Assembly (NCBI RefSeq): GCF_947492965.1
Contig: NZ_CANLOZ010000004.1
Coordinates: forward strand, 124,001-188,000
From: an uncultured Aquimarina sp.
Lineage (GTDB): Bacteria; Bacteroidota; Bacteroidia; Flavobacteriales; Flavobacteriaceae
Direction: 5' to 3'
DNA length: 64,000 nucleotides
A program made the translations under genes and the position numbers. Below the pieces are notes generated by a model, which did no database searches, had not been told where the DNA came from, and saw nothing but the letters and a program-made list of their open reading frames with translations. Below are positions 28,075-36,411 of this stretch, in pieces (positions within the stretch are counted from its first letter, which is position 1; each line of letters begins with the position of its first letter).

Positions 28075-29425
28075 TCTTTTTGCACTTAGCGTAACATGTT
28101 TTTCTGGTGTGTTTGCTCAGGAAAGACTACAAAAGCTTAGTGAAAAGTTTGTAGTAAATGAGGATGTTACTATTCAATTAAATACTAGCCATACAGAAAT
28201 TGTTTTCGAAGGCTGGAATAAAAACTCTGTTGAAGTCGAGGCATACATTGAAGGAGATGATATTAATGATACTAATAAAGAACGTTTTCTTCAAAACTGG
28301 AAGATAGAAGCTTTAGGTAATAGTAGAGAGATTAAGATTAATTCATTGACAGGGAACTTCTGGTCAGGAAATATATCTTCCAATAATAACACTGCAGACC
28401 AACCAGAGTTTAGTAGGTTGGAACCAGTAATTTCAGATATGTTAAAACCTATTCTGAAAAACATAGAAAACAATCCAATGCCTAGCGCTCTTTCTGAAAA
28501 CTTAGCAAGTATGAATTTCGATACGAACAAGTTTAAAGAAAATGAAGAGAAATATATTCAGCAATGGGGAGATCAAATAAAAGAAAAGTTTGGAGATAAT
28601 TATGAGAGTGTTGTCAAAGATTGGACAAATGAACTAAACAAAAACGCACAACAGATTCAACCGAATTCTAACTTGAATTCTCAAGATTGGGCAGGAGAAG
28701 AGTTTGCTAGAAGAATGCAAGCATGGGCTTCTCAATTCTCTGGAGATTTAGAAATTACACAACGTAATGGCTCAAATGTAACTGTGTATAGATATAGTTC
28801 TAGAATGAATAATTCTTCGGGGACAGTACATAGAATAGTAAAGGTTAAAATGCCCAAAGCAGCATTATTGAAACTGAATATCAGACATGGAAATGTGCAA
28901 TTGGCTGAAAAGACAACGAACATGATAGCTTCATTATCTCATACCAGTTTACAAGGAGATATAATAGATGGAGATCGTACCTTTATTAGAACATCTTATT
29001 CTCCTATAGCTATCAAACAATGGAATAATGGAAGATTAGCGGTAAACTATGTGAAGAATTGTAGAATTCAAAAAGCCAAAAATCTTAGAGTTAATGCAGA
29101 TTCGAGTAATTTGTTTATTCAGGAGTTAGAAGATAACGCTGCCATATCTGGTAGTTTTGGAGCAATTACAATTGCGAATCTTTCAGAATCTTTTTCAACT
29201 TTGGATCTAGCAGTTGAGAACAGTGACTTTAAATTAAAATTACCTGAAGCTGCCTTTAATATTGCATATAGCGGAGTGCAAAGTAGAATTTCATTGCCCA
29301 AAACAATGGAAGTAAATGCGCGAAGAAATTTTGGGAATGTATTTGTAAATGGGTTTAATAAGACGAGAGATACTGATAAAGTAATCACTATTAATTCTAA
29401 ATATAGCGATATCATACTACAATAA
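28046..29425 (+). CDS. Secreted DUF4097-like adhesin-type beta-repeat protein
   Basis: 460 residues from the ATG (MKITLIYKLNLFALSVTCFSGVFAQ; signal peptide about 1-25). The C-terminal half (about 230-460) shows the repetitive beta-solenoid pattern of DUF4097 proteins (LNIRHGNVQLAE, SFGAITIANL, NFGNVFVNGF). The middle is N/Q-rich and helical. Proteins of this family often end sigma/anti-sigma operons in Bacteroidota and may sense or respond to envelope state; that role is inference. Third gene of the operon; terminator follows. Confidence 0.8.
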   Translation: MKITLIYKLNLFALSVTCFSGVFAQERLQKLSEKFVVNEDVTIQLNTSHTEIVFEGWNKNSVEVEAYIEGDDINDTNKERFLQNWKIEALGNSREIKINSLTGNFWSGNISSNNNTADQPEFSRLEPVISDMLKPILKNIENNPMPSALSENLASMNFDTNKFKENEEKYIQQWGDQIKEKFGDNYESVVKDWTNELNKNAQQIQPNSNLNSQDWAGEEFARRMQAWASQFSGDLEITQRNGSNVTVYRYSSRMNNSSGTVHRIVKVKMPKAALLKLNIRHGNVQLAEKTTNMIASLSHTSLQGDIIDGDRTFIRTSYSPIAIKQWNNGRLAVNYVKNCRIQKAKNLRVNADSSNLFIQELEDNAAISGSFGAITIANLSESFSTLDLAVENSDFKLKLPEAAFNIAYSGVQSRISLPKTMEVNARRNFGNVFVNGFNKTRDTDKVITINSKYSDIILQ

Positions 29426-29452
29426 TTTTATTATAATGTGTTAATTGTTTAA

Positions 29453-29486
29453 AAGCTCTGCTAATATAAATTGGCAGGGCTTTTTT
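29453..29486 (+). terminator. Rho-independent terminator of the first sigma operon
   Basis: AAGCTCTGC pairs with GCAGGGCTT (one G-T pair) and is followed by TTTT. Confidence 0.8.
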
Positions 29487-29993
29487 AATTAGTTATAAAT
29501 TATCAACCATAAAAACTATAGGAATCTGTTGTTTGATAATTTTTAAAGGGAAGAAATCTGTTAATAAACGATAATAAACAAGCGTTGATCGTTAAAAAAT
29601 AGTATAATCTGTTCGATTATTCTAAATAATTGGTTATCAAAATACAGCAATTCAGTATATGTAAATTTACTTAATGTAATGTTAAATTAATTTACATTAA
29701 GATTGAATTATTAATAATTTTTTAAGAAATCTATAACAATAAAGATATGTGTAATCGTCTTTTTAACTATATAATATGTATTTAATCTATGATTCTTACA
29801 AATTAAAAATATTTAAACAACTGAAAATCAATTATTTAAATATTAAAACTTACATAAAAATGCAGTTTTGTGTCATTGATCGAAAATCGAAATCATTTGA
29901 TCTAAAAGTTGCTCAAATTTTTCGATTAACGGTAATTAAACGATATTATTGTATGGTAATCACGTAAAAAGTTTACCGTTAAATTTCCAGACA
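29487..29993. other. 507-base AT-rich regulatory gap
   Basis: Contains a 10-bp palindrome GTAAATTTAC (29661-29670), an inverted repeat CTTAATGTAA / TTACATTAAG (29670-29679 with 29692-29701), and the direct-repeat promoter described separately. A 63-codon open frame here crosses these signals and is not considered a gene. Confidence 0.5.
29875..29951 (+). promoter_or_regulatory. Direct-repeat regulatory site plus -7-like box of the first CTD-like repeat protein
   Basis: ATTGATCGAAAA (29875-29886) and TTTGATCTAAAA (29896-29907) are direct repeats offset by 21 bases. The -7-like box TATTATTG is at 29944-29951. The same layout with the same spacings precedes the paralogue at 34631, so it is very likely functional. 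Paired repeats two helical turns apart are typical of LytTR-type activators (inference). Confidence 0.6.
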
Positions 29994-30626
29994 ATGAGGG
30001 CTTTTGTAATTATTTTATCATTCTTTTTCTTTAGTAATGTAAACGCGTCTAACGAAGATAGTTTACAAATTACTAAGGATGGATTTATTGTAGTTGTAGT
30101 AGATTTTAAAGAAGGAGATAAAATAAAGTTGTTTGAAGTTGAAACTGGAGATCATATTTTGTCTAAAACAAGAGGTCAGGTTGATTTAAGTTTATTGCCT
30201 TTAGGAAAGTACTTATTAGAAAATAATGAAGGAAAATCTGTTGTAATTGAAAGAACAGACGAAGAAATTGTTATAGAAGAACTTGGTACTGAATATATGG
30301 TTGAAAGAGATAGTGAACGAATGGCTGCAACCGAAATTACAGTAGAGGAGGAATTAGAAGATATCTACTATCGCTCTGAAGTAAATCCTTTAGCAGTTTC
30401 ACGAGAAGGTGATGTGTTTACTGTTTTGGATTTTGTAGAAGGAGATACCATCAAATTATTTGAGATGGTTGATAAAATTCATGTATTAACAAAAACAACT
30501 AAAAAGGTTGATTTAACTCAATTATCAGTTGGAAAATATATTTTAGAAAACGATAGAGGTCAGTCTATCATCATTGAGAAATATGATATGGAGATGGAGT
30601 ATACCGATATCGTAGCTTATAATTAA
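29994..30626 (+). CDS. Secreted protein of two repeats resembling T9SS sorting domains
   Basis: 210 residues from the ATG that gives signal peptide MRAFVIILSFFFFSNVNAS. Two repeats of about 60 residues (about 23-85 and 138-200) share the pattern F-x-E-G-D-x-I-K-L-F-E ... K-x-VDL-x-x-L-x-x-GKY-x-LEN-x-x-G-x-S-x-x-IE. This pattern (IKLFE..G, VDLS.LP.GKYLLEN) recalls the beta-sandwich of type A sorting domains, but it is internal as well as terminal and lacks the YPNP start. An acidic linker joins the repeats. Paralogue at 34631. Function unknown. Confidence 0.8.
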   Translation: MRAFVIILSFFFFSNVNASNEDSLQITKDGFIVVVVDFKEGDKIKLFEVETGDHILSKTRGQVDLSLLPLGKYLLENNEGKSVVIERTDEEIVIEELGTEYMVERDSERMAATEITVEEELEDIYYRSEVNPLAVSREGDVFTVLDFVEGDTIKLFEMVDKIHVLTKTTKKVDLTQLSVGKYILENDRGQSIIIEKYDMEMEYTDIVAYN

Positions 30627-30666
30627 GATTTACTTTATTTATATAGAATAAGTAGAATTTGGGGAA

Positions 30667-30690
30667 GACCTATCAGAAATGATAGGTCTT
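30667..30690 (+). terminator. Hairpin terminator after the repeat protein
   Basis: Perfect stem GACCTATC / GATAGGTC with loop AGAAAT; short T tail (TTTAT). Confidence 0.7.
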
Positions 30691-30707
30691 TATAATTTAT
30701 GATTATT

Positions 30708-31067
30708 TTAATTTTCTTTTTTATCAAGGTTTTTTGTCATCGTAAAACCAGTGAACAATCCTACACCTGCCATAAAGAATATCGTACCAGGATATGCAAC
30801 TTCTCCATGAACTCCCAAAGCGTAATGTAAAATACCAGCAATAAAGATTCCTGACCCTATACCCATTAATAATAATGAAAAATTAAGAATAAAGACTTTC
30901 CAAACAGGAGTTACTCTTTTTTCTTTACTGCTATAGAAAATAGAAGCATCGGCTCCTTTTTCGATTAATGACATGCGTTCTTTGTTTCTAGCGGCTATAA
31001 ACAAATAGAAAATACCAAAAATACATCCAAATATAGATAGTGGTATTAGTGCTTCAATAAAACTCAT
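30708..31067 (-). CDS. DUF6249-like membrane protein
   Basis: 119 residues. Helix about 5-27, a cytoplasmic loop with KERMSLIEKGADASIF, and two further helices about 52-75 and 85-108. The ARNKERMSLIEKGAD segment is the hallmark of the small membrane family annotated DUF6249. It is divergent from the second sigma factor gene and carries a promoter of the same ECF type, so it is a likely member of that regulon. Confidence 0.78.
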   Translation of the reverse strand: MSFIEALIPLSIFGCIFGIFYLFIAARNKERMSLIEKGADASIFYSSKEKRVTPVWKVFILNFSLLLMGIGSGIFIAGILHYALGVHGEVAYPGTIFFMAGVGLFTGFTMTKNLDKKEN

Positions 31068-31111
31068 AATTTTTAGATTTAATAAATTTAACTTAACTGT
31101 TCGTTTTTCAT

Positions 31112-31141
31112 TATGACGGTACTTCCTAAACTATGGTTACA
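31112..31141 (-). promoter_or_regulatory. Candidate ECF promoter of the DUF6249 gene
   Basis: On the minus strand: TGTAACC, exactly 16 bases, then CGTCATA. It mirrors the plus-strand promoter of the adjacent sigma gene. Confidence 0.65.
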
Positions 31142-31174
31142 AAAAAATAAGAAAAAAATATTTTGTATATTTTT

Positions 31175-31204
31175 TGTAACCGAAAAAGATTCTTATTCGT
31201 CTTA
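31175..31204 (+). promoter_or_regulatory. Candidate autoregulatory ECF promoter of the second sigma factor
   Basis: TGTAACC, exactly 16 bases, then CGTCTTA, ending 7 bases before the start codon, so the leader is very short or absent. Confidence 0.65.
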
Positions 31205-31211
31205 TGAATAA

Positions 31212-31799
31212 ATGAACCATCAATCAGATCAATATTATATCAAACAAGTATTAGAAGGAGATGCAAATTCCTATGGAATACTGGTGCAGCGTTATCAAAG
31301 TTTGGTATATACAGTGGTGTATAGAATGGTTAAGAATAAAGAAGAGGCAGAAGAAATAGCGCAAGATACTTTCGTGAAAGCTTACAAATCATTGGTTAAT
31401 TACCGTGGAGAATCAAAGTTTTCTACTTGGCTTTATACTATAGCATATCGAAAAAGCCTTGATGCGATTAAGGTAAAAAAACGGTTTGTATCCACAGAGT
31501 TAATCGAAGAGATTAGCGAAGGAGAAATAGGAATGGTAAATGACGCATTAAATTATTTGCAAACCAAAGAAAAGAAGAAAATAATAGCTGATAGCATTCT
31601 TAAACTACCAGAAGAGGAGGCTGCAATTGTAACGTTATACTATTTTGAAGAAAAAAGTGTAAAAGAAATAAAAGCAATTGTAGGCTTAACCGAAGAAAAT
31701 ATTAAAATAAAACTGTATCGAAGTAGAAAAAAGTTATATTCGATACTTAGATATTATGTTTCACCAGAAATGAATACTAGGAATGGAAGAGCAATATAA
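31212..31799 (+). CDS. RNA polymerase ECF sigma factor
   Basis: 195 residues. Region 2 (about 10-85: LVQRYQSLVYTVVYRMVKNKEEAEEIAQDTFVKAYKSL in part) and region 4 (about 130-182: LPEEEAAIVTLYYFEEKSVKEIKAIVGLTEENIKIKLYRSRKKL in part) are complete. Closest in look to the general Bacteroidota ECF group without a TonB-linked FecR partner. Overlaps the next gene by 17 bases, indicating a two-gene operon. Probably drives its own promoter and the divergent DUF6249 gene. Confidence 0.9.
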   Translation: MNHQSDQYYIKQVLEGDANSYGILVQRYQSLVYTVVYRMVKNKEEAEEIAQDTFVKAYKSLVNYRGESKFSTWLYTIAYRKSLDAIKVKKRFVSTELIEEISEGEIGMVNDALNYLQTKEKKKIIADSILKLPEEEAAIVTLYYFEEKSVKEIKAIVGLTEENIKIKLYRSRKKLYSILRYYVSPEMNTRNGRAI

Positions 31800-32175
31800 T
31801 GACATAGGAAGATTAGTAAAGGAAGCCGGAAACGAATCTCCATCCATGGATTTTTTGCAAAATGTAATGCAAGAAGTAAAAACTATTCCAGTACATGAAC
31901 CTTTGGTGTATCAACCGCTAATTTCCAAAAAAGCTTGGATGTACATCGGCATAATAGTATTCAGTATGTTGGCAATTCTTCTATATTTTTCTGAAGGAAA
32001 TTCTCTTTTGAATAATATAAATGGGTCTTTAATAAGTTTACCTAAAATAGAAAATCCATTTTCAGGCTTTAAATTCCATAACACTACAATGTACGGAATC
32101 ATTTTCTTAGCTATTTTATTGGCTATACAAATCACCGTAATCAAAAGAAGAATGGATAAATCGTATTCTGTTTAG
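31783..32175 (+). CDS. Putative membrane anti-sigma partner
   Basis: 130 residues. Cytoplasmic N-terminus about 1-45 (DIGRLVKEAGNESPSMDFLQNVMQEVKT in part), then two membrane helices about 47-65 and 102-122. Position and overlap with the sigma gene, plus an N-terminal helix pattern that resembles short anti-sigma domains, suggest it holds the sigma factor at the membrane. No sequence family recognised, so the role is inferred from context. Confidence 0.65.
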   Translation: MEEQYNDIGRLVKEAGNESPSMDFLQNVMQEVKTIPVHEPLVYQPLISKKAWMYIGIIVFSMLAILLYFSEGNSLLNNINGSLISLPKIENPFSGFKFHNTTMYGIIFLAILLAIQITVIKRRMDKSYSV

Positions 32176-32258
32176 GATTTTTTAGTGTTGCAAACCAAAA
32201 ATATTTTTTAAAAATCAATACATTCTTTATTTTACCTACGCTTTAGTTAGCTTAAAGT

Positions 32259-33590
32259 ATGAAAAGAAGAATATGTATTATTGGTGCAGGTCCTAGCGGA
32301 ATAACAGCGCTAAAAAATTTAAAGGACAAAGATCTTGAGGTTGTAGTATATGATCGCAATCTGGATGTGGGTGGTAATTGGATCTTTTCTGAGAATATAA
32401 GTCATTCTAGTGTTTTCGAGACTACTCATATCATTAGCTCTAAGACCTTATCACAATACGAAGATTTTACTTTTGATGATTTTGATGCCACAGTAGCGGA
32501 TTATCCCTCACATGATGAATTAAGAAGATATTTTCAGGCGTATGCCAAACGTTTTAATTTGTATCCTTTTATAGAATTTGAAACTGAAGTAAAGCATTGT
32601 AAAAGAATAAATGAAACGCAATGGAATATTTCGATTGTTCAAAACGGAAAAGAGCGATTAGAAAAATTCACTGATTTAGTAGTTTGCAATGGGCATCATT
32701 CTGTTCCTAGAATTCCAGATTATCCAGGAAAGTTTTCTGGTGATTTTATCCACTCTCATGCCTACAAAAAGGCTGCTCCTTTTACAAACAAAAGAGTTCT
32801 TGTTATTGGTGGAGGTAATTCGGCCTGCGATGTAGCAGTAGAGACAAGTAGAGTTAGTAAAACTACTGCTATTAGCTGGCGAAGAGGTTATCGTATTATT
32901 CCTAAGTTCTTTTTTGGGTTGCCTTCAGACGTTGTGGGAGCAAGGTCAGCTTGGCTTCCAGTTAGGATCAGAATTTGGTTTAATGATATCTTGCTCAAAA
33001 TAATGCTTGGTAGTAATAAATTGTATGGGCTACAAGAAGTTAAAACTAAATTCGGAGAAACACATCCAACAATTAATGATGAGCTTTTATATAAATTAAG
33101 ACATGGAAAAGTGCATCCAAAAGTAGATATTGATAGGGTAGATGGGCAAACAGTATCTTTTAAAGATGGAACTAAAGAGGATTTTGATACTATTATTGCA
33201 TGTACAGGATATATATTAAAGCATCCGTTTTTTGATTCTTCATTTATTGATTATAGTTCAGGAGCTGTTCCCTTGTATCTAAAGATGTTTCATGAAACGT
33301 ATCATAATTTGTTTTTTGTAGGAATGTTTCAACCTTTAGGGTGTATCTGGCCTGGATCAGAATTACAAAGTAAATTACTAGCTAACTATTTAACAGGAAC
33401 ATGGAAAATGCCTTCGGATATCAGTAAGCTATGTAAAAAAGAAATTACACATCCACATTATAGACAAATTGATACTCCCAGGCATACCATAACAGTCGAT
33501 TATCACAAGTTTAGGAAAGCATTGCTAAAGCAATTACCTAAAAATTGGATTCATAAAACACCAAAAACACAAAAAGCTAATCATGATTGA
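32259..33590 (+). CDS. Flavin-containing monooxygenase-like oxidoreductase
   Basis: 443 residues. FAD-binding GAGPSG at 9-14; the FMO-identifying motif FxGxxxHxxxY (FSGDFIHSHAY, about 160); NADPH-binding GGGNSACD near 184-191; and the C-terminal ATGY-like CTGY. This is the class B flavin monooxygenase set, which oxygenates N- or S-containing compounds; marine members include trimethylamine monooxygenase. Trimethylamine specificity cannot be decided here. The 3' end overlaps the M23 gene by 8 bases. Confidence 0.88.
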   Translation: MKRRICIIGAGPSGITALKNLKDKDLEVVVYDRNLDVGGNWIFSENISHSSVFETTHIISSKTLSQYEDFTFDDFDATVADYPSHDELRRYFQAYAKRFNLYPFIEFETEVKHCKRINETQWNISIVQNGKERLEKFTDLVVCNGHHSVPRIPDYPGKFSGDFIHSHAYKKAAPFTNKRVLVIGGGNSACDVAVETSRVSKTTAISWRRGYRIIPKFFFGLPSDVVGARSAWLPVRIRIWFNDILLKIMLGSNKLYGLQEVKTKFGETHPTINDELLYKLRHGKVHPKVDIDRVDGQTVSFKDGTKEDFDTIIACTGYILKHPFFDSSFIDYSSGAVPLYLKMFHETYHNLFFVGMFQPLGCIWPGSELQSKLLANYLTGTWKMPSDISKLCKKEITHPHYRQIDTPRHTITVDYHKFRKALLKQLPKNWIHKTPKTQKANHD

Positions 33591-34272
33591 AACTTCATTT
33601 TCTAAATTTATAAACACACTTTCTCAAAATTTCATTCCAGTAGTTAATGCGCAGTTTTCTAAAGAACACTATGCTCCCATAGATTTATCATTAGATAATC
33701 CATCTCTAAAGGTAATAGATGTTTCTTCTTCTGCTGCCTTCGAGATATTTATAAATGAATATTTAAAGACACACAGAGCATTAGTTGCTTTTGGGGGGTA
33801 TAATGAAAAAAGAGGAATTTATAACAGGAGCGAACATTTTAATCAACAAGATCCTGAAACCGAAAGAAATATTCATTTGGGATTAGACGTTTGGTGTGAT
33901 GCTGGAACAGATGTGTTAGCTCCTTTAGAAGGAAAGGTTCATAGTTTTAAGAATAATCAAAACTTTGGTGACTATGGTCCAACGATTATTTTAGAGCATA
34001 CGATTCAAACTATTACCTTTTATACGTTGTATGGTCACTTAAGTGAAAAATCGATAGAAGAGCTCACTATCGGTCAAAGTTTTAAACAAGGAGAAGTGAT
34101 TGGACAATTGGGATCTGCAGAAGTTAATGGTGACTATGCCCCTCATTTACATTTTCAAATTATAAAAGATATTCAGGATAAGAAGGGTGATTATCCAGGT
34201 GTATCTAATAAAATAGATCTAGACTTCTATCTAGAGAATTGTCCTGACCCTAATTTGTTATTAAAGATCTAA
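33583..34272 (+). CDS. M23 family (LytM-type) metallopeptidase without signal peptide
   Basis: 229 residues. The zinc site is intact: H and D in IHLGLDVW (HxGxD, about 105-111) and HLHFQI (HxH, near 187-189), with YGHLS between. No signal peptide or membrane segment is visible, unusual for an enzyme that would cut peptidoglycan. The overlap with the monooxygenase gene suggests co-transcription. It may be a cytoplasmic member of unknown substrate, or exported by another route. Confidence 0.82.
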   Translation: MIETSFSKFINTLSQNFIPVVNAQFSKEHYAPIDLSLDNPSLKVIDVSSSAAFEIFINEYLKTHRALVAFGGYNEKRGIYNRSEHFNQQDPETERNIHLGLDVWCDAGTDVLAPLEGKVHSFKNNQNFGDYGPTIILEHTIQTITFYTLYGHLSEKSIEELTIGQSFKQGEVIGQLGSAEVNGDYAPHLHFQIIKDIQDKKGDYPGVSNKIDLDFYLENCPDPNLLLKI

Positions 34273-34630
34273 GACTTCTAGATAAAGATAATTCACAGTT
34301 TTGAGTTCGATTTGGCCAATAAACTACCTGAAAAGTATGTAAATGCTTTGTTAATTATTTTTTCAATTTTTTAAATCTATGATGATTTGTATGAAGAAAT
34401 TTGTGTTTTTAAACGATTAAACAATGTCGTTAAACAGCTTTATTTTGTTTTTTTATTTTTAAAATATTGATAATCAGTTATTTATATTTTTTTTAACAAT
34501 ATTTTTGTATTTGAACGAAAATTCGAGCTATTTGATCTAAAAGTCTGATTTCTAGTTGGTGGCACAGATATTTTGAACTATACTTGTATGGTAAAGCCGT
34601 AATAACTTAACTTTAAAGCCCCCAAATAAA
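34273..34630. other. 358-base AT-rich regulatory gap
   Basis: Holds the direct-repeat promoter shared with the paralogue at 29994; no terminator for the M23 gene and no other feature seen. Confidence 0.5.
34510..34586 (+). promoter_or_regulatory. Direct-repeat regulatory site plus -7-like box of the second CTD-like repeat protein
   Basis: TTTGAACGAAAA (34510-34521) and TTTGATCTAAAA (34531-34542), again offset by 21 bases, with the -7-like box TATACTTG at 34579-34586. Repeat spacing and the distance to the -7 box equal those ahead of the paralogue. Confidence 0.6.
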
Positions 34631-35266
34631 ATGAAAGTTACAGCCCTAATATTCAGTCTATTTTTATCACTAACGATTTTTGCAAACGAAGATAATAAGC
34701 TTACTGTTCAGCAGGATGGTATGACGATCGAAGTTCTTAATTTCGAAGACGGAGACAAGCTTAAATTATTTGAATTAGAGTCTGGTGATCATATTTTATC
34801 TAAATCATACTCTTTTATTGATTTAAGTCAATTACCAATAGGATCTTATTTGTTAGAGAATAACGAAGGAAAGTCTGTAATCATTGACCGTCAGGAAGAA
34901 GAACTTATTATAGATGGAGCTGTTGTTTCTATAGAAGAAGATTTTGTAGTGGAGGCTGATAGTGAATTAGTGGCTGAAGAGAATGTAAATGTAGAAAAGG
35001 AATTTATCAATACATATGTAAATAAGAATGACAACTTATTAGCTATTGAAAGAAATGGTGATGTTATTGAAGTGATAGATTTTGAAGATGGGGATAAATT
35101 AAAGTTATTCGAAGTAAAAGATACGGTACACGTATTGTCAAAAACTACTAACGTAATCGATTTAAGTCAATTACCTGTAGGATTATATGTTTTAGAAAAT
35201 AGTAAAGGAGCTTCTGTAATCGTTGAAAAGTTTACAGAAAGTCAAAATACACTTACAGATTTGTAA
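34631..35266 (+). CDS. Secreted protein of two repeats resembling T9SS sorting domains (paralogue)
   Basis: 211 residues, signal peptide about 1-18 (MKVTALIFSLFLSLTIFA). Repeats about 23-85 and 137-200 carry NFEDGDKLKLFE, IDLSQLPIGSYLLEN and SVIID-type strands. It has the same length and layout as the protein at 29994, and the two genes share upstream regulatory architecture, so both are probably induced together. The four repeat copies are clearly homologous. No function assigned. Confidence 0.8.
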   Translation: MKVTALIFSLFLSLTIFANEDNKLTVQQDGMTIEVLNFEDGDKLKLFELESGDHILSKSYSFIDLSQLPIGSYLLENNEGKSVIIDRQEEELIIDGAVVSIEEDFVVEADSELVAEENVNVEKEFINTYVNKNDNLLAIERNGDVIEVIDFEDGDKLKLFEVKDTVHVLSKTTNVIDLSQLPVGLYVLENSKGASVIVEKFTESQNTLTDL

Positions 35267-35311
35267 AAATCTGTAAAAGTGGGGGGAAACAGGATCTAGG
35301 ATCCATTAATT

Positions 35312-35345
35312 AAAGCGGATTGATTTTCAGTCCGCTTTGATTTTT
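35312..35345 (+). terminator. Rho-independent terminator
   Basis: AAAGCGGA / TCCGCTTT stem with a T-rich tail (GATTTTT); ends the repeat-protein transcript. Confidence 0.8.
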
Positions 35346-35364
35346 AATAACGGTTTTTAGCTTG

Positions 35365-35943
35365 TTATTCGTTTATTATTTCTTTTAAGATGTAGGAGTC
35401 TTCTTCTCCATGTGTAAACACCCCGGTTATTTGTTCTTGATTGTTAATATGGTTTAATAACTCTGAACATAAATCCCCGCAGTTTATTGAAATATTGGAG
35501 TTGGTTAAATAAAAGTTGTTTTCCTGATCTACTTCTACCCAATTGAAAAAAGTATCTATATTAGAATTAAGAGTCATTTGAATTTTAAATTCTGTTTCGA
35601 TAGAAGCAGGTGTTTTAGACAAAACCTTAAGTAAGTCCATTCGTATACTAGAACCATCCTGAGGAGGATCTGATATATGTGTTTTACTGACCATTAATTC
35701 GTATGTGAAGCCTAATTCATACTCAAAGCCTCTAATTCCTTGATAGCTGTTTTGAAATTCTTCTTTTCCTATCTGATCTCCTTCTTGAATTAAGTTAATC
35801 ACCCCAAGATCTCCAAAAAAGGTAAAAAAACCAGTATCCATATAATGATGTACCTTAATCTTGGTGATTTCAATATACTCATCGTCATTATTGCAAGAAA
35901 TTGTAATTACTGATAGTACAAGTAAGGAAAATAATTTTTTCAT
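35365..35943 (-). CDS. Hypothetical lipoprotein
   Basis: 192 residues from the ATG that creates a lipoprotein signal peptide (MKKLFSLLVLSVITISC, lipobox ITISC at 14-17 region, then NNDDEY). A longer frame upstream has no signal character and was rejected. The mature part is beta-rich with no recognised domain. The acidic residues after the lipidated Cys are consistent with a surface-export signal in Bacteroidota lipoproteins (inference). Confidence 0.7.
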   Translation of the reverse strand: MKKLFSLLVLSVITISCNNDDEYIEITKIKVHHYMDTGFFTFFGDLGVINLIQEGDQIGKEEFQNSYQGIRGFEYELGFTYELMVSKTHISDPPQDGSSIRMDLLKVLSKTPASIETEFKIQMTLNSNIDTFFNWVEVDQENNFYLTNSNISINCGDLCSELLNHINNQEQITGVFTHGEEDSYILKEIINE

Positions 35944-36060
35944 GATTGATTGTTTGTTATAAGATTCAAAATTGCCCAGATGGTTGCGGGGATGATCTGC
36001 TATAAATATTTCCAAAATAAAAAAGAAATACATAGAATTATGATGTATTGTTTTTTTATG

Positions 36061-36068
36061 TATATTTG
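36061..36068 (+). promoter_or_regulatory. Bacteroidota -7 box (TATATTTG) for the PadR operon
   Basis: TAnnTTTG match only 4 bases before the ATG at 36073, which would make the mRNA leaderless. Confidence 0.45.
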
Positions 36069-36072
36069 AACT

Positions 36073-36411
36073 ATGTATTCAAAAGAACTTTTAAAAGGAA
36101 CATTATCGGTAATCATTCTTAATCTTTTATCAGAAAAAGGAAGAATGTACGGGTATGAGATTTTTCAACAGGTAAAGGAAAGGTCTGATGGTAAAATATT
36201 GTTGAAAGATGGGTCTTTGTATCCAGCACTTCAAAAAATGCGAAAAGATGGTCTATTGTCTTGTGAGGAAGAATATGTGGGTAAAAGAGTACGAAAATAT
36301 TACCTATTAACCACTAAAGGCGAAGAGGAAAAAGTAAACTATCTCCAAGAACTAAAGGATTTTATGGAAACCTTGAATAAGGTGATTTTTCCAAAACTAG
36401 ATGTCGTATGA
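36073..36411 (+). CDS. PadR family transcriptional regulator
   Basis: 112 residues, winged helix. Family marks: LKGTLSVIILNLLSEKGRMYGYEIFQ (in part: LNLLSEKGRMYGYEI), LKDGSLYPALQKMRKDGLL and the wing KRVRKYYLLTTKGEE. The C-terminal helix is short, as in subfamily-2 PadR proteins. It overlaps the next gene by 4 bases, and such pairs usually have the regulator control the partner membrane protein. Confidence 0.9.
   Translation: MYSKELLKGTLSVIILNLLSEKGRMYGYEIFQQVKERSDGKILLKDGSLYPALQKMRKDGLLSCEEEYVGKRVRKYYLLTTKGEEEKVNYLQELKDFMETLNKVIFPKLDVV

Noticed and set aside
29776..29967. 63-codon plus-strand open frame in the gap before the first repeat protein
   Set aside because: It runs through the conserved direct repeats and the -7 box and has no homology-like features; the DNA is better explained as regulatory.
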